Assembly: GCA_947044365.1 (NCBI GenBank) | Contig: OX345636.1 | Coordinates: forward strand, 1,845,501 to 1,909,500 | Length of the DNA stretch: 64,000 nt | Direction of reading: 5' to 3' | Source: Petrosia ficiformis | Lineage: Eukaryota; Porifera; Demospongiae; Haplosclerida; Petrosiidae | Shown: positions 35,491-49,900 of the stretch, in pieces | Layout: each line of letters begins with the position of its first letter | Position numbering within the stretch: the stretch's first letter is position 1 | Position numbers and translations under genes: made by a program | The notes under the pieces: generated by a model | What the model was told of the DNA's origin: nothing | Database searches by the model: none | Seen by the model: the letters and a program-made list of their open reading frames with translations, nothing else

Positions 35491-35992
35491 CAAATATTGG
35501 CCAATACCAATAGCTGATCCTATAGTTCAATGTATTATTATTAACTTTAATTTTGTATTTATTTATTCTTCTGAATTAAAGAAGTATAAAAATATAATAA
35601 GAAATACTTCACTAATTATTATTAATTAATCATTTACTTAATATTCATAGATATCACTAATAAGAGTGTAGTTACTATTGATAAAGAGGAGGACTGTCAC
35701 AATGGCGGCTTGTTCATTAGCTTGCTTCTCTTCATATTCATTATATTGCTTAATGTGATTGCTGTTCAAGTGAGCTACTTAGTTTGATGTGTGGAACATC
35801 TTACTGGTTTTTTTCTGTTTACAAATATTAAACTTAGCATATTCTGAGTCTTCGCGTACAACAAAGCAACTCCAAATAGCAGAGGTCTTTCGATACAAAG
35901 AATAATGGAGTATGATTCTACATGGAGAATTAACTGATGCGATTGCGTTTACGCATGTGTACTAATCGCCTAGGCATTGGCCAAGTTTAAAC

Positions 35993-36439
35993 TAAGGATG
36001 TGAATCATCAAAATATTCTGTCTCAATTATCATATAAAGTTTATCACGATAATCGAAATACTTTAAAGCTTGTGTTCCTCCATGTAGCAAATCTACAAAT
36101 GATAAGGGAGATTAGTCATGTTGCCACTGTAAGGGAAATGCCCCTTACACAAATGACAAATTATCTCTTTGCTGTTTAGTTGGAGAATCGGCCTTGAATC
36201 TGAATAACTACCAGTTCTTGCTTTTGGCTACTACAAGTGGAGCCAACGAATCATGCTATCCTTCAACTTCCTTGCTGACCTAGCCATCTGTGTACAAACT
36301 GAACTGCACATGCAAGAACGCATGTGTCAAGCAATAATAATTAATAATAAATATTATAATTATATTCCTGATATCGCTTATCACGATAATTACTTCAATG
36401 ATGAAAATATCACTATATCGATATTATTGCACATCCTTA
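35993..36439. mobile_element. MITE with TAAGGATGTG ends
   Basis: The left end 'taaggatgtgaatcatcaaa' and the right end 'ttgcacatcctta' are inverted; both sides carry 'tatcacgataat' near the ends. It is 447 bp with no transposase. Superfamily not decided; hAT-like is possible but no 8-bp duplication is obvious. Confidence 0.6.
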
Positions 36440-37957
36440 AATACTGATACAGCTTATAAGCCCAAATATCAGCCTGACCAATAGCTGAACTGATTATCAG
36501 TGTAACACTAACAGCATAATTATATGTATACTAATTATCTACGAATCAATAAATTTATATTGTACATGTACATGTACTTACTTAGATTTCTTCATAACCG
36601 GACTTTGAAACATTAAGTGAGGGTGACAACATTCTTGATTCTATCTTCTTTTGTGTCTTCAATATATCAGTGACTCAAACTGAGTAGAATCTGGAATATA
36701 TAATTATACTGTTATATATTCAGTCACAGGAAACAGTGTTACAGCATACCATCATCAGCTATACATTAGCCAAATCTGAAGTACACAAATATTGGATTGT
36801 TTCACTCATCACAAGAGCTATTCCTGATCTTTTACAACTCACATTCAAAATGAAAACCTTTTGCGGATATGACGAATATTTAATCTGGCAAACAAACCCC
36901 ACCTATAGGAGTGGCTGTGCAATCTCACTCTATTAACTTAACATCTGTTATCAAAAAGCTCCAAGTAAACTCCAGCATATTACCAGACTCAGGTATATCT
37001 CATAGTGTATTATTATTTGAGTTTTTGGGGTCACATTGTTGGTAATAATGAGGTGCGTATGGTTGAATATAGTAGATAATAGTTGATAGTAATGAAAGAA
37101 AAGTAGTCGTTATGTTGGATAAATCATAATAAATATATATAATAATAATAATAAGATTATTTCAATATACTATATAAGTATTGGAATGCCGAGTGTTTGA
37201 CACAGTGACTGACGCAACTTATGTGACTACAGACAATGGGACTGCAGACAATAATCATCATCTGTAAGTGATAGAGAATGATCATCAACTCATAAATAAT
37301 TCATATACACAAAAGACTATCCTTCAATGATAAACAAGCCTTGTAATTGCTCTTATATATATAATTGTGCTGCCAACATTAAAGAACATAAGTACAGCTC
37401 CTTGTATTTTGCTTTATAGCCGGGTACGTATTTATGTGGGGTTATATGGAAGTGCTTTGTTTAATTTTGGCTTCTTTGTTAGTCTTCCAACCTTGTTCAC
37501 ATGCTTTTTGGGTTTGACGTCCCTACATCTACTTTCATTTTTATTGAAAGTGTTTTTATTATACTTGTATATTATTTGTTTGCTCCTCAGAAAGTTGAGT
37601 AGCAATAAATCAAATTAAGATTATATTATTGTATTCAATTATTTTTTTTTTAGTATCAGGCTACTTTGTGTTTTGAAATCATACTTATGGTAAAGGTGTT
37701 GTGACACGAGTGCATTCATATGATTATTCACATCTTACACTACAGAAATGTAAGTCATAATTGTGTGTACAGAACAATGCATGACTTGATTATTAATAAT
37801 TTATAACAAAATAAGGATTTCCCATGCCAAAGTGATGTAAGTACATGGATAATACACCATATCAATTTGAGAATTACAGTAATGAAAAATGATGTTTCAT
37901 AATGATTATACATTATTTCCAGTATCATCCAACTCTTATTCCTGCTATAAACACATA
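36440..37957. other. Region upstream of the gene B start
   Basis: No clear gene. It includes a MITE copy at 37,380-37,573 and an open stretch at 36,736-36,936 without domain pattern. The promoter of gene B should be in its right part, but no TATA or initiator can be supported. Confidence 0.4.
37380..37573 (+). mobile_element. MITE, 'atgtggggttatatgg' family, copy 2
   Basis: It shares 'gggttatatggaagtg', 'gacgtccctacatc' and the 'ttttattatacttgtat' end with the copies at 26,904, 43,067 and 54,417. The left end is blurred. Confidence 0.55.
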
Positions 37958-37996
37958 ATGGCTACATCTTTAACAAAGGATGAAAAGGAAGCACTA
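37958..37996 (+). CDS. Gene B exon 1 with start codon
   Basis: ATG followed by 12 codons (MATSLTKDEKEAL), then the donor GTAAGT in phase 0. The upstream sequence 'cacata' before ATG is a fair animal start context. Chosen because the next exon in the same phase continues the ankyrin pattern. The call depends on that linkage. Confidence 0.55.
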
Positions 37997-40900
37997 GTAA
38001 GTGAATTACATAATATAATTCTGGTCTACTTATTAATAAGTTATTATTATTTATTGTTTTTGTTATAATAACGATAATATGTGAAGTGTTCATAATCTTA
38101 TAAGTTATAGTAGTAATAACATGTACATTCATAAATATCAATTTAGTTTCATCCTCAAAACTCTTAACTTAGAAATGATCGTCTATGTGAAAATTAGTCA
38201 GTAGTGACAAATATAGAAAATCGAGTTTTGATATTCGTGGGATCTATATTGCATCATCTATCTAGGTGTACAATTATTTTAGCAATCACATCTTCCTTCA
38301 CTGAGATACAAGTATCCATACAGTCAAATTGCTAGTCTAGAAAAAGAAAAAGCAATTTTAAAGGGAACTGCTTTTAATTTTTTACGACCCGTAGGGCCAT
38401 CCTCATGATTACTTTCCCACGGGTTCGAATTATATATAAATATATTTTATATTTATATTCTTGTATCCACTTGCGTCAGTATGTGTTGTGTATGTAGTTA
38501 AGGAAGTTGCGTCATCCCTGGGACTCAGTCAATTAATGGACGTGGTACGTAATAGAACACGCATTCTAGCTCAGTGGCAGCAGCAAGAAATAAAGAAAGC
38601 TGCTACAGAGAAACTGGAACTAATACCAATCTATTCTCCCTGAAATATATTCGTAAAGTTCTACAAGATCCTTTAAAAGTTAAGGCTGTTGTGTTTCAGG
38701 CTCGATAAAGTCAGTCGAGATTACTGAATGCTGGACACCACAATGCAGTCATAGGAATACTTTTTTCACCATATATTTCCCTATATTCTTGTTTTTGTTG
38801 AACCTTGATTTTATAAAACTGCAAAGAATGTGTGTGGATGGCGTTCTTACTGTTTACAGCCACTCCTCCATTGAGTGAAAAGCAGACAGCAGACGATGTA
38901 ATGTTATCATTGGTAAGCAATAATATCTAAATTAATGTTGTTTACATTTTAATGTGTGACTGCATAATTTGTCCTTAACAGATTATTCTTGGTGCTGTTC
39001 TATAAGATTCAAAGACAAGATAAAGACAGTGAAATGAATTTACTGTTAACATATTTATTAAAGTGATAATGATAATAAAAGAAAGTTAATTTAACAGGGA
39101 CATGAATGTTTGTTGTGCTCTGTATTAATGTTGGTGGTATGAGTGGCTTGTGACAAACAAGATCTTTAGTTCTTTACACATATGGGAACATGATGATCAT
39201 ATTTACACCAGAAGTACCATTGTCAGTCCTAAATTAATCCTTTAGGAGGAATTAACTCTGGTGAGTGATGATACAGTGTTCTGCCCACGCTGGTCGGCAC
39301 TGGTCGGGAATGACCACCTCTCAGATGAATTAACCACATGATAAGTATAGAATGGAGTAGAATAGAAAAAAAAGTATTAATTATAGTGAAATATTTACTA
39401 GTTATGTATAGGTGAAGTTAGTAGGTATGATTATGTCATTAGTCTCATTCCCAGAATTCAATCATATCTTATTGCATTTCTTGACATTTTGAGTTGCAAA
39501 TTCCACATTGCTCGCTGCTAAATGCACTGGTGTGGCAGTGGTTGTCCAATCACACCATGCATAGTAGCAAAGATGTCCGAGTTGCTAGGAATTGCAGAGT
39601 TTCTCCATACACCACAATTGCTCTAAAACCTCCTGATCATCTCTTGACTGTCTGCTTCTATTACCATTTGTTTCAGAGTATCCATGTACACTATATATAG
39701 TAAAGCTGATGGTACCTGGATTGTCATACCTCCCCATGCCCTCTATGTCAGAGAATCTCTGCATGATCTATAAAATGGTTTGATGGATAAATGGATGGAT
39801 GGATCGGTAGATAGATGGATCTAGGAGTCATGTCTGACTATGAGTTTGAGAAGAGCATACATGACTGATGGATTGATGAATGTGTCAGGAGGAAATTGTG
39901 CAACAGCTTCTATAACATGGAGCATCTGCAAAAGAAAACAAGTTTGAACTAACGCTGAGAATGGTTGCTACTCAGAAAGGAAATTTCAAAGTTGCTGGAA
40001 TGTTATTGAAACCAGCACTACCTAATACTACTCCTACTGAAGCTTTCACTTCTAGTTCACCATAGTAACTCTGGGACTGTTAGAATTATCCTAAGAGTTC
40101 CTGAACCCTTAAATAATACTCCTATTGATATGATGCTTTTGTCAATAACATCTTCAATGATACAGTAACTGCAGTGAAACAGCTGAATGATTACTTCTTA
40201 AATCATATGAATATGAATGACAGCTTAGTGATCAATATTGATTAATGAGAGATGCACAATTTGTGATAGCAATGTAGGGATTAATAATTACACATAATAT
40301 ACTTGTGATGATTATGGATAATGAGAGATGCATAATTATAGATTAATTAGTGAAGGAAATTGTCTGCTATGTAGGACATAACTTGGAAAGTCGTACAAGC
40401 ACTCCACCTCAAGATATTACACCTTTTTGGAAACATCAGATATATGAGGCAAACTACCTATCTTCTAGGGCATACTTTAGTAATTTGAAGTAATTTTCAA
40501 TTGTCTCTTTATTATCCATTGCTGACATATGCAATTGACGTCAAGTCACCTTATCGAAGAGAAAGGGCAGGTGGCAAAACCAGAAATGTTCACACTCATT
40601 AGAATTCCTTTGTCACGAGCTTTACATTGTGTGTTTCCAAAGCTCATCTCCCAGTAATAATAAAATCACAAAGTTCCTCCTTTTCTGCTTCATTTTAAAT
40701 AATGCTGGGGACCTATATTACTCCCATGAAAAACCCTTCCGGAGTGCCTGTCACGAAAAGTTGTTCTTGGCACACCATGTTCCATGTGAGCTCTTTTCCC
40801 ACTTTTCCCTTCCTCACCACCTCTAACGCACCTGTCATGGTCTCTTCTTGCCATTGCTTACATTTTCTACCTCTTGGGAATTGCAAAATAGAAGGGGCAG

Positions 40901-43900
40901 ACTTCTAGTGTATCCTTCTTTGTCTTCCTTGCTGCTTTTTTTCACCCGACTGATGTCACAGTGACTATAGAGAAATAATGTACAATGATTAAGAAAAATT
41001 TACCTTGTCATAAATTACCAAAAACACTGGTGAAGTGGTTATATAACATTCATTGGGATTTTCATATCTTGAAAGATGTCAATTATTGGTGCCTATCAAT
41101 AATTTGCAACTTAGCTAATGACCAATTTGTATATAATATAGATAACAAAATAATAATTATTACTAGAGACTAACATTTTAGTGATCATAATAATTATCAC
41201 ATTTATCTCCCAACACCATGTATAATACATACTACACACTTCATAATAATAATTATACTCAGTTGATAATATGGTTACTTAGGATAGTACATGAGTGATT
41301 CTGATTAGGGCATTGTTTATCAAACCAGCTAGCATGGATCAGCAAGTTGAGAGGCTGTAATGAATACTGCATTTACTAAACATGAAATAGACCTCCTAAA
41401 CTTTATAAGCATCAACTATTAATTTTATTGATTTTGGATTGCTGTAGACTAGATTCGTCAACATTTTTTAATTTAGTATAAAAACAACACCGTTTCTATT
41501 TCTACATTTGGTGAATATAGAACACTAAATACATAATTATACTTTAAGGTTCTTTCACTTTATTGGTGTGAAGTGTAGGTTGAAGGATATGGTAATCATA
41601 TTGTGCGTTTGTGTATGTCTGTGTCTGCATGCAAAATTTTTGGGAAACTGTGAATCGGCATACATCAAATGATCCTTAACAAGTAGTGTGTGCTAAATCC
41701 CTTCAATTTTAAATTTGTAAAAATTTTTATAACTCATGGTTACTGTTTCCAGACTCAAGAAGACTCTTGGGGACTACAGGTCACATCTACACATAACTAC
41801 TCCTGTAGCAAACAAAATTGGGGTAGTGGTTGCTACAACATTGAGCACAGGCTCTAACCATTCTTGCCATGAAATTACTTTCTATCTCTGCCTGATTCAA
41901 GTCATGTGCTGTGCAAATGATTTGCACACAGTTGCACAGTACTTTTTTTAGGATTTCTCTTTGTTCAACGTTTCACAGGACTCATTGAGGTCATTTTAAA
42001 GATAAAACAGAGACTAAAACAAGGAAGGAACTAGTACAAGGATAATAAAATGTTTCAGTTATAAAAACAAAAAAAGGATAGTTGCTGACATGTTAGTTTC
42101 TATAACTATTATAATTGTACAAGCTAACATGACAGTGTAGTACAATAATATTTATGTCCTGTTATTACCTCTATACATTGTCATGTACATGATTCAGATT
42201 CTAGAAACACTTATTTCATTTATTATGACAGACATAAATGGATAGAGAGATTTCACCACAAATGTTCAAAACCTATCAGTCATCCTGCACACACATTTGG
42301 GAGGGTAGCGGGTACAATTTTTTTCCAATTACCTAAGTGGAGTAGGTGACATATTGTGGAGACCTCGTTATTATTACTTTTGTCACAAGGGGAGGATCAC
42401 TTCAATTGTCATAGTCCCTATAAACGTTCTTATAAAACTCATACAGGAATCTTCCTACTCCCTTCACTACATTCTAGGGCTGGAACAGATATCCCATTAT
42501 ATTGATAATTTTCCGTGAACTGAACATCCAGATCTGTTTCGTTGTATGCAGGCAACTCGTTTAATGTTTGCGGATGTGCAGAAACCAAACACGTGAAGTC
42601 GAAATTGCGATAAAATGGCGCTTGATAAGAGTCTACCTCCGTATTACCAGCTTTTTTGGCAGTAGAATGATCTGTAAATGGACCAATGCTGCTTGTATAA
42701 ATATCTATTGCTGTTGATTACAGCATAAAGTTGAGGTAATACTGTATATTTTAGTGCAAACATATCATAAATGTTTTAGAGCAATTATCCGTTAATCCTG
42801 CCATTATTGTGAACGGGTATCCGGATAGTAAAAGCAGAATTCGTTCCAGCCCTACAACACTCCATAGTTTTCCATGGAAATGTGTTTTAGCAAGCTATAA
42901 CATCTCAGCTACAAGCTTTCCAATACTCAAAAAGCCAGTAGACACAACCAATGAGTGTCTAATAATCTTTCTGGAACATAATCTAATCAGCATATTGCTT
43001 AGCATGAATGATTCTGTCTCCTACCGTACAAAATTATTGTATGAAACCCTACTGTATTTATAAATATACAAGAATAATAAAAATGGAGAAAGAAGTAGGG
43101 ACGTCAAAACCCAAAAATCATGCAAACAAGGTTGGAAGGTTAACGTAGCACCTAAAATTAAACAAACCACTTCCATATAACCCTACATAAGTACAGCTCT
43201 TTGTATTTTGCTTTATAGCTGATATTCTAGCTGATATTACCAGAGATTTCAGCTCATCACTTGCAATTGAAATGTATGGGCCGCCATTTTTTTCCGTGCC
43301 ACCCTACATGGAGAATACTACCATACTCTCTGATAGTGCAACTAACCATAAACATCCAATCAAAAGTAACAGAAAAAAAGCTACTGATAGCTCCATAGCA
43401 ACTATATACAAACAATATTTCAACTTCCTTTCGCAAAAATGGAATGCTTTGAATATGTTTTGAGGACAAAGTTTGAATGGAAAGTTCCTTACCAATCTTA
43501 AAGGCCATTTAAGAAAGAAACATCCTCAGGAGTATCTGGAGCTTCAAGAAAGTGAAACAAGAAAAATGCAAGAGAATGCATGACTTCAGTGTTCTAAAGG
43601 TTAACAAGGCTATCCATGGTAGAATGAGACTAGCTCACTGCCAAGGTCTAGAGATTCTGCCTGGAGTTTATCAGAAAGTTTGGCAGTAACATGAAACACA
43701 TTGTTGTAAGTAACGAGACAAATCACAAAATTAAAAGCTGTTATACCTGACAGAATCCCATTTGCTTCAATACCTTGTTGCGCACAATAGAGAACAACTT
43801 CTATCAAAGCTTCTACGTACTCTCTATTTTTCCTGATTACTTGACAACCCATCCTGTCTAGTTGTATCACGATAAATGATTCCGTTTCTATCCTCTTCTG

Positions 43901-46900
43901 GTATTCAGTCCAGCTCAGCATGGCCTCTGTGTGAGCTCATGTTGCTGAGTGCACATATAACATACCTCTACTTCCTAAGGCATGTTTCCAGTCCTTAAAT
44001 GCTACTGATGTGAATGTTGCTTCAGGGTTATTATGGAATAGTCTACGCAAGAAGCAAAAGGCAACTTCAAGATTTTTGGAGTATTCCAACCAAGGATGCA
44101 GTTGGTACCACCTTTGCTGAAAAGAACGACTAACCCTGCTTTTGCTGCCAAACACTGATTTTAGAAACTAAAAATGGGTTGTGCAGGATTTTAGCACTTA
44201 TCTGTAGCTAAATCAGATGCTTTAGCTAATTCAGATGCTGTAGCTTAATCAGATGCTGTAGGTGAATCAGATTCTGTACTTGGTGGATTAACATCAATTT
44301 CTTCAGCATTTACTATAAAAACAATTTGAAATAAAATTAAACTGTAGTCTAATACTCTATTTCTAGTGACTCTGCTGTCTCACCATTAGACATTTCATTG
44401 ACTTCAAGTCTACTGCTCTTATTATTATTAGTCCCCAAAAAATCTATTAGTATATGTTTCATTTTATCAGCTGGCTTTAGTGGCTTAGTGGTTTATATCC
44501 ACTATGCACCCATCATCCATTTAGATTATGTATACACATATGAAATTACGTAATTTGTAAATGCAGTTGATTTTTATTGTTTATGTTTATACTATAGAAT
44601 AACAGTCTCCTTTCAGCACATAGCAGCAAGAATATAAAGAAAGTGCATGAAATTATCTCACAATGTGCAGACCCAATATATGCTGTGGTAAGTACTCCAA
44701 AACACTTGATACTGTTGCTTGTTATTATCATACATGTTATGTACTTTGAAATCATTGTTATTTTTATGATGGCTACTGACTACTTACAAATGTATAGTCC
44801 TTGAGTAAACACAATAATGAAATATAGTAGATAGAGCTTGAAGACCTATGCGTGGACTTTTCTTCATGAATATTTGTGATAACTTTTTGTGTACTTTAAG
44901 TGACCAATTATCACACATAAGTGTTTTAACCTTTGAAATAATCTTAGGAACATACTAATTTCATTATTGTATATCAAAACATGACAATGTTCCATTATCA
45001 TCATCATTGAAGCTGTTCGATTGTCTCTTTTATAATAACTATTATAGTATTGCAAATCACGTAGTTGTAATCTTAACATTATTGGGCTTGCCGCGCCTTT
45101 AGTACTTTGGTTGTCATTCTGTCATTCATTCTTTCTTTCATTCTGTCCCCACTTTTTTTATTTAATCGTCGATTTAAAGACTTCATAGAGTAGAGAAAGA
45201 AGTTTATAAAAATCGTATTGAAAAAAGATTTGCCACAGACATTGTTTTAGCGAGTTATTCATTGTTTCCTTCCCAACTTTTTTTACTTTGAACAGTTATA
45301 ACTTCAAACGCATACCTCCTACAGCTGCCAAACTTTCTGATCTGTTCAAAAACATGGTCTTCTATTGCTCTGTTGTTTTTATAACGAAGTAAACTGTATG
45401 AAAAGTTACTTAGAATGGAAAATGCTAAACTCACTACACATCCTAGCCAGATGCTTTAAGCGTCAATTTAAAGACTTGATAGAGTAGAGAAAGAAGTTTA
45501 TCAAAATCGTATCGAAAAGAGATTTGCCACAGACATTGTTATAGCAAGTTACAGACTCATACATTCTATCTCTGTAAGCTCTCCAGTTTCTGCCATTTAC
45601 TTGCAATAACCCACACCCAATGTATCACGTGAGATCAAACGTGAAGGTCAGTTTACTTTCCTTTCTGCTATTATTCAACTTTTGTTTGACATATATTTGA
45701 ACTGTAAGTTCAATGTTTTTGCTCATTGTAGTTGTAACAATGTACAATTCATTATAGGATAATTATATTTAGTAACTGACAGTTGTGGCATAGATATTTT
45801 GGTAATGAATGAGGTAATGAATATTTGTTGGAAGAGTATAAGTAAGTAATATAGTTATTATACTAGTGCAAAGCAGTATAGCTGATGGAAAATCATTCTT
45901 AGTTATCTTCCATGTGTTTTTATATTTATCAGAAATCAGTCTAGCCACAAAAAACTTTCTCAACCAATATTCAACTTTGTATAAACAACAAATTCAAATT
46001 TAAGCTTGTTACTTTCTTTCTTGCATTCATTTATTTAATTGTTGCAATTGCAACCTATCCTTAAGCTACAGCGGTGAGGCCACGCACCAAAGGTGCTTCA
46101 TATTATTGGTAATTGATGCTTATTGATAATTGATGACTTACACTATCAGTTTTAATATCTGGTGTTTCCCTTGCTATTGATGAAGATTCTATTGTAAAAG
46201 TGCTAGATGGTGGTGTATTAAATGAAGCCTTAGTAATATTGAGTTAGTAGTACCACTTACAAATTTTATGAAACACAAGAATTACCAAACAATAAATACA
46301 CCCATTATAAAATAACAGTTCACCTTTAATGTACAAGTTACACTAATCACAATACTAATATTATAATTATTATGTGTAGTGTATAGTATTCACTGTTTGG
46401 ATTGGTCTTACATATTCAACTCTTTCCCTCTTAACTAGAGAGAGGATCTGATATGTAGTTATTGACCAGTTCACTGAATTGTTGGTATATCTTTCAACTA
46501 CATTTTTCAGAACATGTTATTCACATGTTTTTAGTTGAATAAATAAAATACTGTATTCATACAACTGATGTTTCCACCTGTGTTATTTTTAAGATGCCCT
46601 TCTTTCCAGTCTGAATCCTGAGTATTGTAAAATTTGATAATTATTTACCAGATTATCTGAACATCCTGTCTACACACGATTATAGTGTTTATAAGTGATT
46701 TAGTTAATGACTAGTCTCTCTCATGTATAGGATAAGGGGTTGTTATATACACTAGTCTATGATTTGGTAGTTCTAGGAATGGTACATTATATTAATACAT
46801 GGATTATGGCAGGGCAGCTAGTTCATTATTGATTATGAAGTCCAGCTTCTACAAATAGCATAGGATGACAAGGGATACGAATAATAATTAATGATAATAT

Positions 46901-49900
46901 CTCAACATGGTCTCAATAATCATGAAGACAGTTAGTTTACAATATATTTTCACTCCCCACAATTCAATATTACATTCTTATATTATGATTATGATCTGGA
47001 ATGATATATACCAGTATTAATGTGATAGTGAATGTTTACCCTAAAGACATCTAGGTATCCACAGAGGCCTTATTCTCCTAACTTGTCCCTCTATATCTTG
47101 TTGTTGTAATTTCAAATTTTCACATTATGGATAATTAAATACTAATACATACCAAACATGTTTTGATTTGGTTATGACTCAATGCACTCAGTGGAGCTAA
47201 AATTCAAATGATAATTATGACAGTGAAGTTAGTAACTTATTCACAAGATGGAGAAGCAAACAAGGAACTTTCAGGCTAACTGGAAACCTAATTTTCCTTG
47301 GCTGGAGTACAACATTGTTGTTATAATTTCAATTTATGTTAATGAACTCTCTGATGAATAATTATCAATTAACACAATATACCCAGTGATGTATACCTGG
47401 AGCTAACAATGGACTAATAATCATTCTAACTTATTGATACTGAAGTCTTATTTTTTGTGTTTTCATCACAAAAACACGATAATTAATAATATCTCTTGAT
47501 AATGAGAAATTTGATTATTAGTAATGAGATCTTATTTATATTTCTTATTTTGTCTTATTTATGCACTACAGCATACAAGTGTGTACTGGGCGTCTCATGA
47601 GGGAAATATAGAGTACCTGAATGAAGTATTTTCTAACCAAAAAATAAATGTTTCCTGGATGAATGATCTACACGTATGTTTACTCTCATATTCACATTTA
47701 TTGAAAAGTAGTAATTGATAACTTTGATATTTAATGACAGTGATTTTTGACCCAATTTGGCAAATACACACTTGTGGCATATAGTAATACGGAGGCCATA
47801 AAATTTGGTATCCAGGATCACCAGTTAATATCCTCGTAGAATACTTATTTAATTTGTTTTGTGTATAAAATTGCCAAAAACCTAGTGTTGAGCATTTGTT
47901 CAAAATTATTATGTTGCACAAAAGCAGTTTTCCCAAATTAGGTCACATTTTATAATTCAAATAGATTTAGTTAAGAGCTGTTTTCTAAAAATTAATTTAT
48001 AAATTCCATTTGTCCTGTGCTTATTTCAAATAGGATCATTTACATATAAAAAAATGTAATTTTAAGTAGAAATATCTTATAGAAACTAAATTGTGCACAA
48101 CCCCAAAATAATAATTATTATAAAGTGTTATACATGTTTATATTCATACATCTATTAATGTGAGGCTTTCTGTTCATTACTAGTGTGGTAAAGACAAAAG
48201 TTTTACTTGTAGGATGTAGTATCTAGTGAAATACATATTAGCAGGTTTATGTTAATCATGTGTTACTAATAGTTTGTATGAGTATGATTAGCATTCATGA
48301 CATTTCTGAATGTGGCATATGCTCAACAAATGGATAAGCTGGTGCTTATATAGAAGAATGTATTTAAAAACTTTCCAAATTAAAGTTTCTTGATTTCTGT
48401 CTCAATTGACATATACAAGGCATTGACCACTATTATCATTGATGATCTAATAATAGTCATCATGTAGATGTATGCAGTGTTTAAAATCATAAATATAATT
48501 ATGTGACCAAATAAATGGCTCTTCCTTCTCTAAATGAATGATGTAGTTATACTAGACTATATTACAATCCTCCTGTAACTGGATAAATATATACGAACTA
48601 ATGTTTGTAGGAAGACGTTTTGTGTTAGAAAAAGTATTTCTGAATTCCCATTTTTATCAATGTAAGTGTATTATTATTACTATATGTATTGAATATAAAT
48701 AATATAACGCGCTTTAGGTGTGTGAATCCACTGTACATATATCAATTATGTATTTATTGTATTCTACAAACAAAACAGTCATATAAGAATGGCTATATTA
48801 CAGTGTAATATGGGATCATAATTATATTTAAATATTCTTCAGCAAACTCAAATGTTCACATGTGTTGTATCATTACTACTAAATGTATTATAGTCAACCT
48901 CATAAACTAAATAGTACTGCATAACACTTTATTCATATTATCATTTGAGCTTGTATTTAACTTTGTTAGAATAAGAAAGGACAAAAGCGATATTTCTGTT
49001 GATAATGTATTTCATACTTAATATCAAAGTGGTAGTGATAGTGAACTTTGAGTAAAATATGACTCTGTTGTAGTATAATTATATTTGTTTGATAACTCAT
49101 TGTGTATAATAATTTCTAATACTGTATAGATGGATATTTTCGTGGATCAAATATTTGGTTGTAAAAAAATTCGTAAGATTTTAATTTCGTGTAAATAGTC
49201 TTGCACGAAATTAAATTCCTTTTGAATTTTCTTCATTGTCTTGTTAGTAATAATAGTTAATAACTAGGTGTTAACCGCATGTATTACCAAAGAAGATGTC
49301 TATACTGCAATACTATAAACGAGTTTCCAGTACTTATCCTACACCAAGATTCTTCTAACAGCGATGAAAGTACAAGCACCAGTGAAGATAGTGAAATTTG
49401 CTTATAAATGTGGTAGCCTTTCACACAACTTACAAACATTTCCTCACACTCGTCCATGCTTTTTCACGTGGAATATGGGTGGAGTTGAACCTGAAATTAA
49501 ATTTCGGCCATATTTAAATTTCAATATTCTAATTTTTGTGTTTTTTGGTCTCCACGAAAATTAAATCAACCTGAAAATTTCCGTCTATACGGTAAATAAA
49601 TTATAAGTTTGCTGAATAATAAATTTGCTATCTGATATTCAATTAAACATGTAATAAGATGACCTTTTGTAATATATCGTCTATTATTATAATACTAATA
49701 AGGAAACACTTCAGAAACTAGAAAGGATTCTACTCAAAACATGAAAAAGTTCTTTTTTCTCAAGATAACATGTCACATATTCTTAATTTTCTCTCATGTA
49801 TTTTTAAAATTAGGGAAAATGTTAGTATTTATTTATAAATTTTTACAAATCTTTTAAATATTTATATATTCATGTTTGTAAAATTACTAATGAAATTATA

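Noticed and set aside
35166..35517. Overlapping ORFs on both strands, about 100 codons each
   Set aside because: Product of a 54-bp tandem repeat with a length divisible by three.
38865..38932. Possible gene B exon between 'gtttacag' and 'gtaagc'
   Set aside because: Following the phase-0 donor of exon 1 it would hit a TGA at once; the exon at 44,598 joins in frame instead.
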